Part shown: positions 25,977 through 35,405 of the stretch, in pieces | Numbering within the stretch: position 1 is the first letter of the stretch | How the letters are laid out: every line of letters starts with the position of its first letter | Origin: Sorangium cellulosum So ce56 | Lineage (GTDB): Bacteria > Myxococcota_A > Polyangia > Polyangiales > Polyangiaceae | Length of the DNA: 64,000 bases | Direction of reading: 5' to 3' | Assembly (NCBI RefSeq): GCF_000067165.1 | Contig: NC_010162.1 | Span: 8,501,001-8,565,000 of the forward strand | Made by a program: the position numbers and the translations under genes | Notes under the pieces: generated by a model | Told to the model about the DNA's origin: nothing | The model's database searches: none | The model's input: only the letters and a program-made list of their open reading frames with translations

Positions 25977-27068
25977 TCAGCGAATGAGCCTGAGCAGCGC
26001 TTCGCGCTCCGCTGCGAGCCGACCGCGCGGAAACTCACGCGCATGGGCTTCGAGCAGCTGGCGCGCCTCGTGATCGCCCTCTCCGTCGTTGTCCTCAATG
26101 GCCCTTCGGGCCTGGCTGATCAGGCGCATCTCGCGTGCGGTGACCGTTGGCCACACGGGGCGCCCCGGGGACGAGATACGAGGTGCTGTCGTCACAGAGG
26201 GCGCGGGCGTGCTGCGCGCCACAGCCTCAGCGCGCACACTGCCTGTTGTCGCCGGCGACGAGCTCTCGGGCGCGGCGGGCGCGGCAGCGGAATGCCCGCT
26301 ATCACGTGCGCCTTGCGTCGTGACGTCGTCTGGTGCGGGCGCGCGCCCCGGTGCGCGGAATGCCGACTTGGGCAGCCACGATTCCGCGCTGGGCAGCGGC
26401 GGTACCGCCGAGAGGAGCGCGCCGGTCAACACGACGAACGCAACCTGGACGACGATCCTCACGCCCAGCCGGCGCAGCCAGGCCGTCCACGACGCACGGC
26501 GGTCCAGCCCGAGCACCAGCGGGACGCAGGCGCTCTCGTCCCTACCGTGCGCGGGTTGTTGGGCCCTCCACCGCTTGAAAGCCGCATCGAGTCGCTCCCA
26601 AGCCCGGCGGTGCTGCGCCCTCACTGTGTCCAACGGGACGTTCAGCTCGGCAGCGATCGTGGAGAGCGGTGTCCCCTCCAGCTCGTGCTTGACCAAGAGA
26701 TCCCGGTACTTGGGGCCGACCCGGTCGAGCAAGTCCCGGGTCAGCTCTTCCCGCTGCCGCAAGCGCAGCAGTTCCTCCGGCGTGGGGCATTCGTCTCGGG
26801 GATCGCGCTCCTCGAACGGCGTCAGCACCTCTCCGCGGCGGCGCTCGTTCCGCCTGTGCTTCCGTGCCTCGTTGAGGGCGATCGTGACGAAGTAGCGCGC
26901 CGGATCGCTGCTCAGCTCGACCCGCCTCGTCGCTTCCAATCCCCGCAGCAGCGCGTTCTGCGCGACGTCCTCGGCGTCGCGCGCCGGCACGCCGTGAAGC
27001 CTGGCCAGGCGCCGGAAGCGGTTGAAGCTGAGGAGATGGGTCGCTGGCTTGCCCACGGTAGGTAGCAT
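25977..27068 (-). CDS. ECF sigma factor with transmembrane segment and periplasmic tail
   Basis: The 363-aa protein has sigma region 2 (VPARDAEDVAQNALLRGLEA, PARYFVTIALNEARKHRR) and region 4 (LLDRVGPKYRDLLVKHELEGTPLSTIAAELNVPLDTVRAQHRRAWERL), then one membrane segment near 191-213 (VVQVAFVVLTGALLSAV), an Ala/Pro/Ser linker and a C-terminal helical piece, ISQARRAIEDNDGEGDHEARQLLEAHAREFPRGRLAAEREALLRL. Tails of this kind recur on myxobacterial sigma factors and probably act as a built-in sensor or anti-sigma. The start is uncertain (ATG 27068, weak ribosome site). It is divergent from the PEGA gene. Confidence 0.75.
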   Translation of the reverse strand: MLPTVGKPATHLLSFNRFRRLARLHGVPARDAEDVAQNALLRGLEATRRVELSSDPARYFVTIALNEARKHRRNERRRGEVLTPFEERDPRDECPTPEELLRLRQREELTRDLLDRVGPKYRDLLVKHELEGTPLSTIAAELNVPLDTVRAQHRRAWERLDAAFKRWRAQQPAHGRDESACVPLVLGLDRRASWTAWLRRLGVRIVVQVAFVVLTGALLSAVPPLPSAESWLPKSAFRAPGRAPAPDDVTTQGARDSGHSAAAPAAPESSSPATTGSVRAEAVARSTPAPSVTTAPRISSPGRPVWPTVTAREMRLISQARRAIEDNDGEGDHEARQLLEAHAREFPRGRLAAEREALLRLIR

Positions 27069-27283
27069 CCCTGAGCCGCTCGAAACGGTGCAGGAAAGTG
27101 CAAGGAGCGGCCACTTTGGTAGCACCAGGTGGCACCGATACATGTGTTCAGGCGGTCGGGCGCTCGCTGCCGCGAACAGGCGATCGCATTGCCGCACCCG
27201 AACGCAATTTGCCACTGCCAGGGCCACTTTGCATCGATTCGCTCCCGTTGACGCTCCGCGACTGGCGCGAGTACTGTCCAACC

Positions 27284-28396
27284 ATGCGATGTTCCGCATG
27301 CGTTCTGCTCTTCTCTGCGCTCCTCGCTGCAACCGGCGGTGCGAGCTCGGCCGGCGCGGAGGACGCCTATCCGGAGCCAGGACCACGTGACGGCGCAACG
27401 GTGAAGGACCATGTTCGCCGCGGTCGCAGGGCACGCAACGCCGGGCAGTGGACCGAGGCATACGCCGCCTACAAGGCCGCCTTCGAGGCAGCAGCCCCAG
27501 CGTCCAGCACGGAGCGAGAGCGCGCGGAGCTCGCCGGCGAGCTTGGCCTCTGCGAGCTTGCGCTGCGCAAGTACCGCGATGCCGCCGAGCACCTGGCCTT
27601 TAGCCTTGAGCAGCGCACGGCTCTGCCGCTCGCGCTTCAGCTACGATTCGAGAAAGGAGAGCGCGAGGCAACACCGCACGTCGCGAGGCTCATCCTCTCG
27701 GTCGATCCGCCGGACGCGGAGGTGCTCCTCGACGGCAAGCAGGTAGGCCGGGTCGCGCGGACCTACCTGCTGTTCCTCGAGCCCGGCCAACACATGGTGC
27801 GGGCCCGCGCGCCGGGCCGCGAGGATGGATTCCACGAGTTCGGGGCCGTGGCCGGAGCGGAGCACAACATCAGGATGCCGTTGCCGCGCAGGGCGGTGAG
27901 CCTCGCTCCGGAGGGCGCGCCGACATCACCGAAGGCAACCCAGGAAACCAGGAGATCTTCGCCCGTCGTGCGGGCGCAGGCCCCTAGCCCCTGGGCTTCC
28001 TGGCCGGGGACGCTGCGTATCGCGGGAATCACCGCCACGACGGCCACCCTGTCGACGGGCGCCGTCCTGATGATCAGGGCCAGCACGCTGGATGGTGACG
28101 CGAGCGAGCAACGCGACGGGCTCACGCGTGGTCGGACGTCCAGCTCGTCGATGTGCTGGCAAGCGTCCCAGCGCTCCTCGTGCGGCGCCCTGCGCCGCCT
28201 CCTCGACGAGCGCAACCTCTCCGATGGCTTGGGCACGGCCCTGCTCCTCACGGGGGGCGTCCTCGGTGCAGCGACGGCCGCGTCCTTCCTCACCGACTTC
28301 TCCTTCCTAGGGCTCTCGCCGGCTCAGGAGCGGATCCACGTCTCGCCCGTGGCAACCGGGCGTGAGACCGGCGTGAGGATCGAGGGACGGTGGTGA
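27284..28396 (+). CDS. PEGA-domain exported protein with TPR-like region
   Basis: The start is placed at ATG 27284 because MRCSACVLLFSALLAATGGASSAGA is a good Sec signal peptide; the frame opens earlier with poor coding quality. The 370-aa protein has helical pairs (ARNAGQWTEAYAAYKAAFEAA, LGLCELALRKYRDAAEHLAFSLE), then a PEGA domain: LILSVDPPDAEVLLDGKQVG with YLLFLEPGQHMVRARAPG. Two hydrophobic segments follow (ITATTATLSTGAVLMI, GTALLLTGGVLGAATAASF). PEGA domains are thought to bind envelope polymers. The next lipoprotein gene starts about 20 bp on, so they likely share an mRNA. Confidence 0.75.
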   Translation: MRCSACVLLFSALLAATGGASSAGAEDAYPEPGPRDGATVKDHVRRGRRARNAGQWTEAYAAYKAAFEAAAPASSTERERAELAGELGLCELALRKYRDAAEHLAFSLEQRTALPLALQLRFEKGEREATPHVARLILSVDPPDAEVLLDGKQVGRVARTYLLFLEPGQHMVRARAPGREDGFHEFGAVAGAEHNIRMPLPRRAVSLAPEGAPTSPKATQETRRSSPVVRAQAPSPWASWPGTLRIAGITATTATLSTGAVLMIRASTLDGDASEQRDGLTRGRTSSSSMCWQASQRSSCGALRRLLDERNLSDGLGTALLLTGGVLGAATAASFLTDFSFLGLSPAQERIHVSPVATGRETGVRIEGRW

Positions 28397-28416
28397 GGTC
28401 AAGGGGGGCGGTGGAA

Positions 28417-30063
28417 ATGCGTTCGCGGGGCGGCCGAAGCGCTCGAGCTTCCGTTTTCGCTGTGGCGCTGTGCGCGTGGAGCGCGAGCGCGTTGACCGCG
28501 TGCCGTTATTCCGATGCTTGCTGGGAAGGGCTGGACTGCGCCCCCGATCCGGAGCCTCCGCCCGACCCCTGCGAAGGAGAGCCTGGTACCGCGCCGGCGC
28601 TGGACGAATGCGGGGTGTTCGTCAGCGCGTCGTCAGGCAACGACAGGCACCCCGGCACGAAGGACGCGCCGGTGAAGACCCTGCAACACGCGATCGGGCT
28701 CGCCGCGCACGGGCGAAGCCACGGCGAGGAGCCGACCCGGCGCGTGTACGCGTGCGGCGGGGAGTTCGCGGAGAAGATCACGCTGCCCTCGGGGGTCGAC
28801 GTCTGGGGCGGACGTCTGTGTGACGGCGGCGATTGGTCGTATGAGGGATCCTTCGGCGGACCGGATCACCCGACGATCATCGCTCCGCCGGGGGGGATCC
28901 CTCTGCGGATCCTCGGGGAGGAGGGTACGGCTCTGGCGGCGGACGACACGACGTCGGTGATCGCCGGCGTGCGCGTTGTCGCGGCGGACGCCTCGGCGCC
29001 CGATCACAAATCGTCTATCGCGGTGATTCTGAGCACGGGGGCCAGGGCGATCGTGCAGAACAGCGTGATCGTTGCGGGCAACGGCAAGGACGGGGAGCCG
29101 GGGAAGGACGCGCCGAGCTTCCGCGCGAATGCCGGCCTGTTAGGGAACGACGGCACGAACGCCTGCACCGCGGACTCGCCGACGGGCGCGCTGGCAGTCG
29201 TGACCGTGTGCGACGACGGAATCGAGTCCACCGGAGGCGACGGGGGCGACGGTGGGCTCGAGTCGGGGGGCGATGGCGCTCCGGGGCAGCCGAGGCCCGC
29301 GGAGAATCCAGAAGGCAACGGCCTTGGAGGCACGGGCGCAGGGAGCGCGCGTTGCGGTGATGGCGAAAACGGGATGGACGGCCCTGACGCCGGTCGCGCC
29401 GACGGTGCTGTTGGCGCAGGCTACCTCACCGAAGACGGCTGGATGGGAATCCGCGGTGATGATGGGAAGAAGGGCGGGGTCGGTCAAGGAGGTGGCGGCG
29501 GGGGCGGCAGCAAATCGCGGGGAGCGATGGGGGCGTGCCCGGCTGGCCGCCCGCAGGCCGGTGCAGGTGGCGGCTCCGGTGGCAGCGGCGGCTGCGGTGG
29601 CCTCGGGGGCAAAGGCGGTGGCTATGGCGGGTCGAGCATCGGCGTCGTTGCGCTGCAGGGGAGCGCGGTGACGCTCGAGGCGACTCGGGTGACGACGGGC
29701 AACGGTGGCAACGGCGGGGTCGGCGGCACGGGCCAACCGGGCGGCGGGGGTTCCGTCGGCGGCTATGGTGGAAAGCCTCCTCCCGGCGTTAGTGAAATGT
29801 GGCCCGCGTGCGCCGGCGGCGCGGGTGGCCACGGCGGTCGCGGGGGCGACGCCGGCGGCGGCCTCGGAGGCTCCTCCTATGGCGTCGCTGCTCACAACGC
29901 CTACGTGGGCATCGGACCGGACGCCCCTGTACAGCTTGGAAAAGCTGGCGAGGGCGGCCTCGCAGGCAATGCAGCACCTGATGACGAGGTGGGGAGGGGC
30001 CAGAGGGGCGACTCCATGCCTTACCGTCAATTCGACGTGCCCACTCCCGCACCGCCCCGCTGA
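28417..30063 (+). CDS. Glycine-rich lipoprotein
   Basis: ATG 28417 (MRSRGGRSARASVF) follows a G-run; the signal peptide ends in ALTAC, a lipobox, so the 548-aa protein is probably a lipoprotein. The first 200 residues include VSASSGNDRHPGTKDAPVKTLQHAI, the opening of right-handed beta-helix proteins of the DUF1565 type. From about residue 270 it is dominated by GGxGG repeats (GGDGGDGG, GGSGGCGGLGGKGGG), reminiscent of PGRS proteins. The function is unknown, probably surface-exposed. It is about 37% like its downstream neighbour by eye in layout only; no alignment was run. Confidence 0.7.
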   Translation: MRSRGGRSARASVFAVALCAWSASALTACRYSDACWEGLDCAPDPEPPPDPCEGEPGTAPALDECGVFVSASSGNDRHPGTKDAPVKTLQHAIGLAAHGRSHGEEPTRRVYACGGEFAEKITLPSGVDVWGGRLCDGGDWSYEGSFGGPDHPTIIAPPGGIPLRILGEEGTALAADDTTSVIAGVRVVAADASAPDHKSSIAVILSTGARAIVQNSVIVAGNGKDGEPGKDAPSFRANAGLLGNDGTNACTADSPTGALAVVTVCDDGIESTGGDGGDGGLESGGDGAPGQPRPAENPEGNGLGGTGAGSARCGDGENGMDGPDAGRADGAVGAGYLTEDGWMGIRGDDGKKGGVGQGGGGGGGSKSRGAMGACPAGRPQAGAGGGSGGSGGCGGLGGKGGGYGGSSIGVVALQGSAVTLEATRVTTGNGGNGGVGGTGQPGGGGSVGGYGGKPPPGVSEMWPACAGGAGGHGGRGGDAGGGLGGSSYGVAAHNAYVGIGPDAPVQLGKAGEGGLAGNAAPDDEVGRGQRGDSMPYRQFDVPTPAPPR

Positions 30064-30102
30064 TTGTGCCCCGTTGCCACGATACGCTACCGAGAAAGAA
30101 CG

Positions 30103-31647
30103 ATGCGAACCAGAAGAGCGATCTACCTCTCCCCCGCGCTGCTGCTCGCCGTGGCCGGCTGCGGCACCGCGCCGGGCCCCAACGAGCCTGGCGGAGCGGC
30201 GTGCGACGGCACCTCGTCGTGTCAAGGCGAGCCGCCGCCGGAGTCCTTCTGTCTCGAGCGTCTCGCCGCCGATGTGTGGGAGGATGGATGTGGCGTGTTC
30301 GTGGGCGGCGTCTGGGGCAGCGGGGACGACGCGAACCCCGGCACGACAAAAGACAAGCCGGTGCGCACGCTGCAGCGCGGCGTGGAGCTCGCGCGTACCG
30401 GCCGAGGGCGCGTCTTCGCGTGCGCCGACGGGTTCTTCGGGCCGCTGACGCTGCCTTCCGGCGTGGATCTCATCGGCGGCTTCGGTTGCGTGAGCTGGAA
30501 GCGCCAGGCCGACACACGCTCCCTGATTCAGATTTCGGACAAGGCGGACATCGTCCTGACCGTCGTGCCGGCGAGCGATGGCGACACGGGCGCCGCGGAC
30601 AGGGTGTCGACGATCGTCGACATGACTTTCACGGCGTGGGGGCCGATCACGATGCTTGTTCGCTCCAACACGGCCGTGGAGCTCATCCGGAGCGAGCTCC
30701 GCACCTCTTACGGATGGGCAGGCCACGATGGCGAGAAATGGGGCGGGCTAAACCAGGCAGCGCGCGGACCGGATGGCGTGTACGGCGGCGATGCGTGCTC
30801 GGCAGACACCGTCCCCGGCGGCCCGGCGGTGATGAATCCGTGCAATGGCGGAATCCCGAGCGCCGGTGGCAAGGGAGGCGACGGGCTCGCCGACGGCGCT
30901 GGAGATGGGGAGGACGGCGAGCCCCTATCCGAGCCGGACCCCGGCCACGATGGGCGGGGAGGACTTGGCAACCGGGCAGACGGTGGTTGCGGCGGCGGCT
31001 TCACCGGGAAAAACGGCATGTGGGGTACCGTCGGCGCCGCGGGTCAGGGCATCGGGCGCATCACCGAGACAGGATGGGAGGCCGCTTGGGCAGGCGACGG
31101 CGCCAGAGGCATGCCAGGCCAAGGCGGGGGCGGGGGCGGTGGCCGTCGAGGCGGCCTCGCCGCGTGCGGCGTGGCCTCAAAGGGAGGCGCCGGAGGCGGC
31201 TCCGGAGGCGCCGGTGGCTGCGGTGGGCGAGGTGGTCGAGGGGGTGAGAACGGCCACCCGACGATCGGGATCGTCGCGCTCCACGCCAACCTGACGGTAC
31301 GCGACACCGTGATCGGGACGCTCGCCGGGGGACCGGGGGGCGACGGCGGGCCACCCGAGCAAGGGGGCAAAGGCGGTCGAGGCGAATTGGGCGGCGCCGT
31401 GGGGGACGGCACCTGGTCCTGCAAGGGTGGCGACGGCGGCCGAGGGGGCGATGGCGGCTACGGCGGCCCCGGGCGCGGCGGCGACTCGATCGGCATCGCT
31501 TACCTCGACGAGGACCGGCTCACGCTCGAGGGCGTCACCTACGATCTCGGACCGCCGGGCAAGGGCGGCGTGAGCTGGGAGTGGTCCGGCGACGAGATCA
31601 CCGGGGAGGACGGCACCCGGGTCGAGACGCTGCGTTTTCCCGAATAG
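30103..31647 (+). CDS. Glycine-rich lipoprotein (paralogue)
   Basis: ATG 30103 (MRTRRAIYLSP) is chosen because the signal peptide then ends in LAVAGC, a lipobox. The 514-aa protein repeats the plan of the preceding gene: DANPGTTKDKPVRTLQRGVEL, then FGPLTLPSGVDLIGGFG, a beta-helix-like middle and a Gly-rich second half (GGAGGGSGGAGGCGGRGG, GGDGGRGGDGGYGG). The gap to the preceding gene is 39 bp. The two look like a tandem duplication that has diverged, and with the PEGA gene form a probable envelope operon. Confidence 0.7.
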   Translation: MRTRRAIYLSPALLLAVAGCGTAPGPNEPGGAACDGTSSCQGEPPPESFCLERLAADVWEDGCGVFVGGVWGSGDDANPGTTKDKPVRTLQRGVELARTGRGRVFACADGFFGPLTLPSGVDLIGGFGCVSWKRQADTRSLIQISDKADIVLTVVPASDGDTGAADRVSTIVDMTFTAWGPITMLVRSNTAVELIRSELRTSYGWAGHDGEKWGGLNQAARGPDGVYGGDACSADTVPGGPAVMNPCNGGIPSAGGKGGDGLADGAGDGEDGEPLSEPDPGHDGRGGLGNRADGGCGGGFTGKNGMWGTVGAAGQGIGRITETGWEAAWAGDGARGMPGQGGGGGGGRRGGLAACGVASKGGAGGGSGGAGGCGGRGGRGGENGHPTIGIVALHANLTVRDTVIGTLAGGPGGDGGPPEQGGKGGRGELGGAVGDGTWSCKGGDGGRGGDGGYGGPGRGGDSIGIAYLDEDRLTLEGVTYDLGPPGKGGVSWEWSGDEITGEDGTRVETLRFPE

Positions 31648-31848
31648 GATCACGACGACACATCAGGCGAACCCTGGTTCTAACCTGGAGCAGATGATCG
31701 CTGCCGAGGAGCGAGCCGCCTGAGCTCCCCCCGGCGCATAGGGCCACCGACGCGCCGCTGCGGCGAGGGCGCCACCGAGCTCGCCTCGAGCGCGTCGCCG
31801 TCTACGCGATCGAACGCGGCTACGTGGACGGCGGACGGCAGGGAAGGG

Positions 31849-32418
31849 CTACACCGGATCCACCCAAGTCCATACGCGCGAGAAGAGGCACACGTAGATC
31901 GTCGCCTCGCCCATCAACACCCCGTCCATCGCCACGTCCGGCACCACCTCGTTCCCGAGTTCCGGCGGGATCGGCTGGTAGCCGGGGTACGTGGCCTCGA
32001 TCTCGTCTGCGACTGCCATCGGTAATTCGTCTGGCTCGCCCGTATCGTGGATCCCATAATAAGGCCCGAGGAGGCTCACGTGGAAGCTGAGCGAAGCCCT
32101 GCTGTTGGGCGAGGGAACGGGCTCCAAGTCCTTGGGACGATAGATGCGGGCCGAGTACGCCGGGTCGCTTCCCCCCGCCACCAGGCTGAGCGACTCGTTT
32201 TGAAGGCCGTATCGTTCGTACATGCGGTGGATCATCGCTTCCCACGTTGGGTACTCCGCCCGCCCGCGGTTTGCGGCTTCCACTAGGCGGCGGTGCTCCT
32301 CTGTGTCGTCGTAGAAGGGCTCGTTGGGAGGCACATAGATGCGGTCGAAGTTACGCACGCCACGCGGGTAGAAGCGGTAGACGACGTCGAGCAGCTCGGA
32401 GCGGTTTATCACCATCAT
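31849..32418 (-). CDS. Hypothetical cytoplasmic protein, last gene of three-gene operon
   Basis: The 189-aa protein starts at ATG 32418, overlapping the lipoprotein stop by 4 bp. It is soluble-looking, acidic and aromatic-rich (YYGIHDTGEPDELPMAVADEIEATYPGY, then WTWVDP at the end), with no signal peptide. The composition is less GC-extreme than the chromosome. It is not recognised. Its small acidic character would fit an immunity protein, but that is a guess. Confidence 0.65.
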   Translation of the reverse strand: MMVINRSELLDVVYRFYPRGVRNFDRIYVPPNEPFYDDTEEHRRLVEAANRGRAEYPTWEAMIHRMYERYGLQNESLSLVAGGSDPAYSARIYRPKDLEPVPSPNSRASLSFHVSLLGPYYGIHDTGEPDELPMAVADEIEATYPGYQPIPPELGNEVVPDVAMDGVLMGEATIYVCLFSRVWTWVDPV

Positions 32419-33188
32419 TTCGTCACCGAGGCGCCGAGCCCCGTGTACTTCAACTTGAACGCAGCGTCCGCCGCACTGCGAAACCTTTCGCAGAAGATCC
32501 CCGGCGGAAGATTGTAGTCCATGAGCTGTCCGACCTCCTCCGTGATCTCTTCGCTGAGGTTGGCTGCACGGAGTGGATCGATTTTCCCCATCAACTCAGT
32601 CCGGAGCGGCATTTTGATGGTGAGGGAGCAGTACCACTCGTCGGTGCCGCCCGGAAATATGCGCGTGAACTTCAGGTTGGCCTTGGCTTCTTGATACCCG
32701 CCGGCCTTGCCCCGGCCGTCATCCTGGACGGTGGTGACAAACGGAAAGTCCGACGGATCGAAATTTACATATCGGAAGTGGGCCATTCCAGGTGGACACT
32801 TCGAGCTGCATGCCTCGCTACAGCTCAAGAAGGTCGCTCCGTCTCCGGGGATGTCGCCGATTCCGGGGCACGGGTCTGGCGGGCTCGTCGGGCTACCTGT
32901 CGGCCTCTCCGAGCTATCGCTCGGGCTCTCCTCCTCGTCTTCGTCGTCCGTCTTGTTGCACTGCAGCTTGCGCTCGCTACCGTACTGCGATCCGCTCGGA
33001 GGCGCATCCCCGAAGTCGCCTGACGAGACGGAGGTGATGACGGGAACAGACGGCCCGACTGGTCCACCTGCACCTGCACCCCTCTCCCACTCCTCGCGGG
33101 GATAGCAGTCTCCTACCGTCCAGTTGCATGCCGCTAGCACGCAGATGAGGACGGCCACAATCGGCAACAAAATTCCTTTTATGTTCAT
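32415..33188 (-). CDS. Cys-rich lipoprotein of unknown function
   Basis: ATG 33188 (MNIKGILLPIVAVLICVLAAC) has GGAG nearby and gives a signal peptide with lipobox VLAAC; the frame upstream is antisense overhang. The 257-aa protein has a long Pro/Ser/Asp/Glu-rich spacer (DDEDEEESPSDSSERPTGS) followed by a Cys-containing domain (FLSCSEACSSKCPPGMAHF) and a conserved-looking alpha/beta end. Its start overlaps the upstream gene's stop by 4 bp. Confidence 0.7.
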   Translation of the reverse strand: MNIKGILLPIVAVLICVLAACNWTVGDCYPREEWERGAGAGGPVGPSVPVITSVSSGDFGDAPPSGSQYGSERKLQCNKTDDEDEEESPSDSSERPTGSPTSPPDPCPGIGDIPGDGATFLSCSEACSSKCPPGMAHFRYVNFDPSDFPFVTTVQDDGRGKAGGYQEAKANLKFTRIFPGGTDEWYCSLTIKMPLRTELMGKIDPLRAANLSEEITEEVGQLMDYNLPPGIFCERFRSAADAAFKLKYTGLGASVTK

Positions 33189-33724
33189 TTTACACTCCAT
33201 CGAAGCACGGGACCGGCGACAACAAGCACCGACACATAACCTGGAAGCACAAGACTTCTCCCGCCGACCCAATCCACGTTCGCGCTCACCGACACGCCCA
33301 GCGGTCCGGCAACGTACGCGTTGGTTTGCGCATGGGCGCCTGCCGCCATTCCGGCAACGTGCCCACACATCGTACGTCCGCAAGCCGGCATGAAGTAGAC
33401 CGCGACCGATGGCCCCGCACTCAAGTCGCCGTTCTCCCAGCTATATCCAAGGGCAACGATGGTGCTGTTGTAGACACCAGCTCCACCTATCTGGATTGGG
33501 GGCACGACACTGAACAGATCGCGAAGGCCAAACAGGAGATCGCTCTTGATGCGCCACGATATTCCCGCATGCGGGCTCACCGCGAGGCGCGTCGTGGTGC
33601 CAGCCTGGAGCCACCCGAAGTTAATTCCGGCGCTCACCTCGGATGCGTCTGCCTGCATCGGGACGACACTGAGGATGAGAGCGAGCACTGTCCCCGATGG
33701 GATCTGCCGGCCTGTCATCCTCAT
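33185..33724 (-). CDS. Small exported beta-rich protein
   Basis: The 179-aa protein has a signal peptide (VLALILSVVPMQADA) and alternating strands (VSAGINFGWLQAGTTTRLAVSPHAG, TIVALGYSWENGDLSAGPSVAVYF), ending VLVVAGPVLRWSVK. A small outer-membrane barrel or porin-like fold is likely. First gene of the operon with the lipoprotein and the 189-aa protein. Confidence 0.6.
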   Translation of the reverse strand: MRMTGRQIPSGTVLALILSVVPMQADASEVSAGINFGWLQAGTTTRLAVSPHAGISWRIKSDLLFGLRDLFSVVPPIQIGGAGVYNSTIVALGYSWENGDLSAGPSVAVYFMPACGRTMCGHVAGMAAGAHAQTNAYVAGPLGVSVSANVDWVGGRSLVLPGYVSVLVVAGPVLRWSVK

Positions 33725-35405
33725 CGTCCCCTTCCCGTCTTCCGCAACTCGTGAGCAACGTGCCGACGCGGGCCATTCTTCTGATCAGAGGATCGGCGTC
33801 AAACGGAATCTAGGGAACACATTACACTGGCCAGGGGTCGTACCGTCCAGAGCGTGCGCCAGCGGGCAGCTACCCGCGCGGCTCCAGCGCGTGTCGACGT
33901 GCTGGCGCCAGCTGCCTGGCCGCACCGCCGCGGGAGCGCGCGACGGGCTACACGCCGCGCGCTGCACGATGTCGGCGGCGAGCCGACCCAGCGCGGCGCC
34001 GTGCCCAGGCAGCGGTGACCGCGCGCTGTGACGGCCACGCGCGTGTCACAGCTCCACATCGCTCGCGCAGCCGGGCCGCCCGCGAGCCCGACGCCTGGCG
34101 GTGGCCTGCGCGGTCAGCGACGACGACGCGCTAGCGCTCACGCGCCTGGAACCGCACGACGTTGCTCGCGCGTTCGAGCCGCCCGCGAGCGCCACACGCC
34201 GCGGCGCCATCGGCGCGGAGCCACGAGACCGGCTACGGATGGCCCGACGGGGCTCCTCAGGCACCGCAGCCCGGACGGTCCCGCAGCCCTCACCGCTGCT
34301 CTAGGGCGTCGCCGCTATTGCCCCGGCCGGCGGGCCTCTCGGCGTCGTCGAGCTGCCGAGCCGCGCCTGCGCCGATCACCTCGCGCAGGCGATGCAGATC
34401 GCCCAGGAGCGCCATCACCTCGATCACACCGCGCACGGTACTCCGGCGAGCGGAGCGGGAGAACAGACGGATCACGAGCTCGATCATGCCGCTGCGCAGC
34501 CGCGCGTCTTCGATCGACGGCGCCCGCGCGACAAGGGCGGGCCGCGCCGTGTGCCTCACGATTCTGCCGTGCCGCGACCACGCGCGGCTTGGACGCCCGC
34601 GCTCACAACGAGCGACGGCCGGGCTCGACGCGCTTGAGCACACGGACATCGACGGCCCCGAGCTCGCCGGCGTCCACCTTCGACCGCGGCCGCTCCGTGG
34701 TCGACCAGGCCGTGGCGCCGAGCCCGCGCTCGAGGAGCTCGCTGGCGGCGGCCCCGAGCTCGACCAGGTGGACGGCCACGGCCCCGAGCTCGCGCGGGCG
34801 CTTCTTCCGTAGCAGCGAGCGGGCGCAAGGCGTCGCGGAGGCCGTAGAACCCAAAGATCCGGCTGCCTCACTACCGGCCTCCTCGGCGCCGCCCTGGCGC
34901 CGGTCTAGTTCCGCGACCACCTCACCGCCGGGCGCGCCCAGCATGAGGCGAGGCGTCGCGCCGCCGTAGTATGTCGTCAACGATCGGGCGTCGAGTCCTT
35001 GACAGGCGCAAGCCACTCGTGCTCCCTCATATGTCAGGGGCGGCATGGCCGGGCGGAGCAGGCGTCAGTTCGGGCTGAATTTCGGCTTGCGGAGCAACGT
35101 CCCGCGCCGGAGTTCCCGGCAGGTCAGCCGACGCGTTCGTGGATGGAGGGCGGAGCCGTGACGCCTATGCGCGACGCTCCGGGGGGCACGCGGGCGAGGG
35201 CCCAAGCACAAAGAACGACGACGTCGAACGATCCACAGGCCCCACCGAGCATCCAGGTGCGCCCTGCGACGTCCTCTCCTGCGACAACTGAAGAGCGGCC
35301 CTCCGTAGACGGCGGGCTGCCGCACGTGTCGCTCCACGACCCATGGCACACACGATCGCCGATCGGGGGCCATGCACGCCTAATGGTAAAACGACAGGAG
35401 AAAAC
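33725..35405. other. Gene-poor segment upstream of qat
   Basis: No supported gene over about 1.7 kb. Two themes recur: the DVVxLQ-like scraps near 34030-34200 and the motif GACGGCCCCGAGCTCG-like at 34650-34790. A minus-strand frame at 34603-35046 looks protein-like only at its N-terminal half (GATPRLMLGAPGGEVVAELDRR) and may be a decayed gene. The qat promoter should lie in the last 200 bp. Confidence 0.45.

Noticed and set aside
29140..30726. 528-aa minus-strand frame over Gly-rich genes
   Set aside because: Composition follows the complement of Gly codons; no start or motif.
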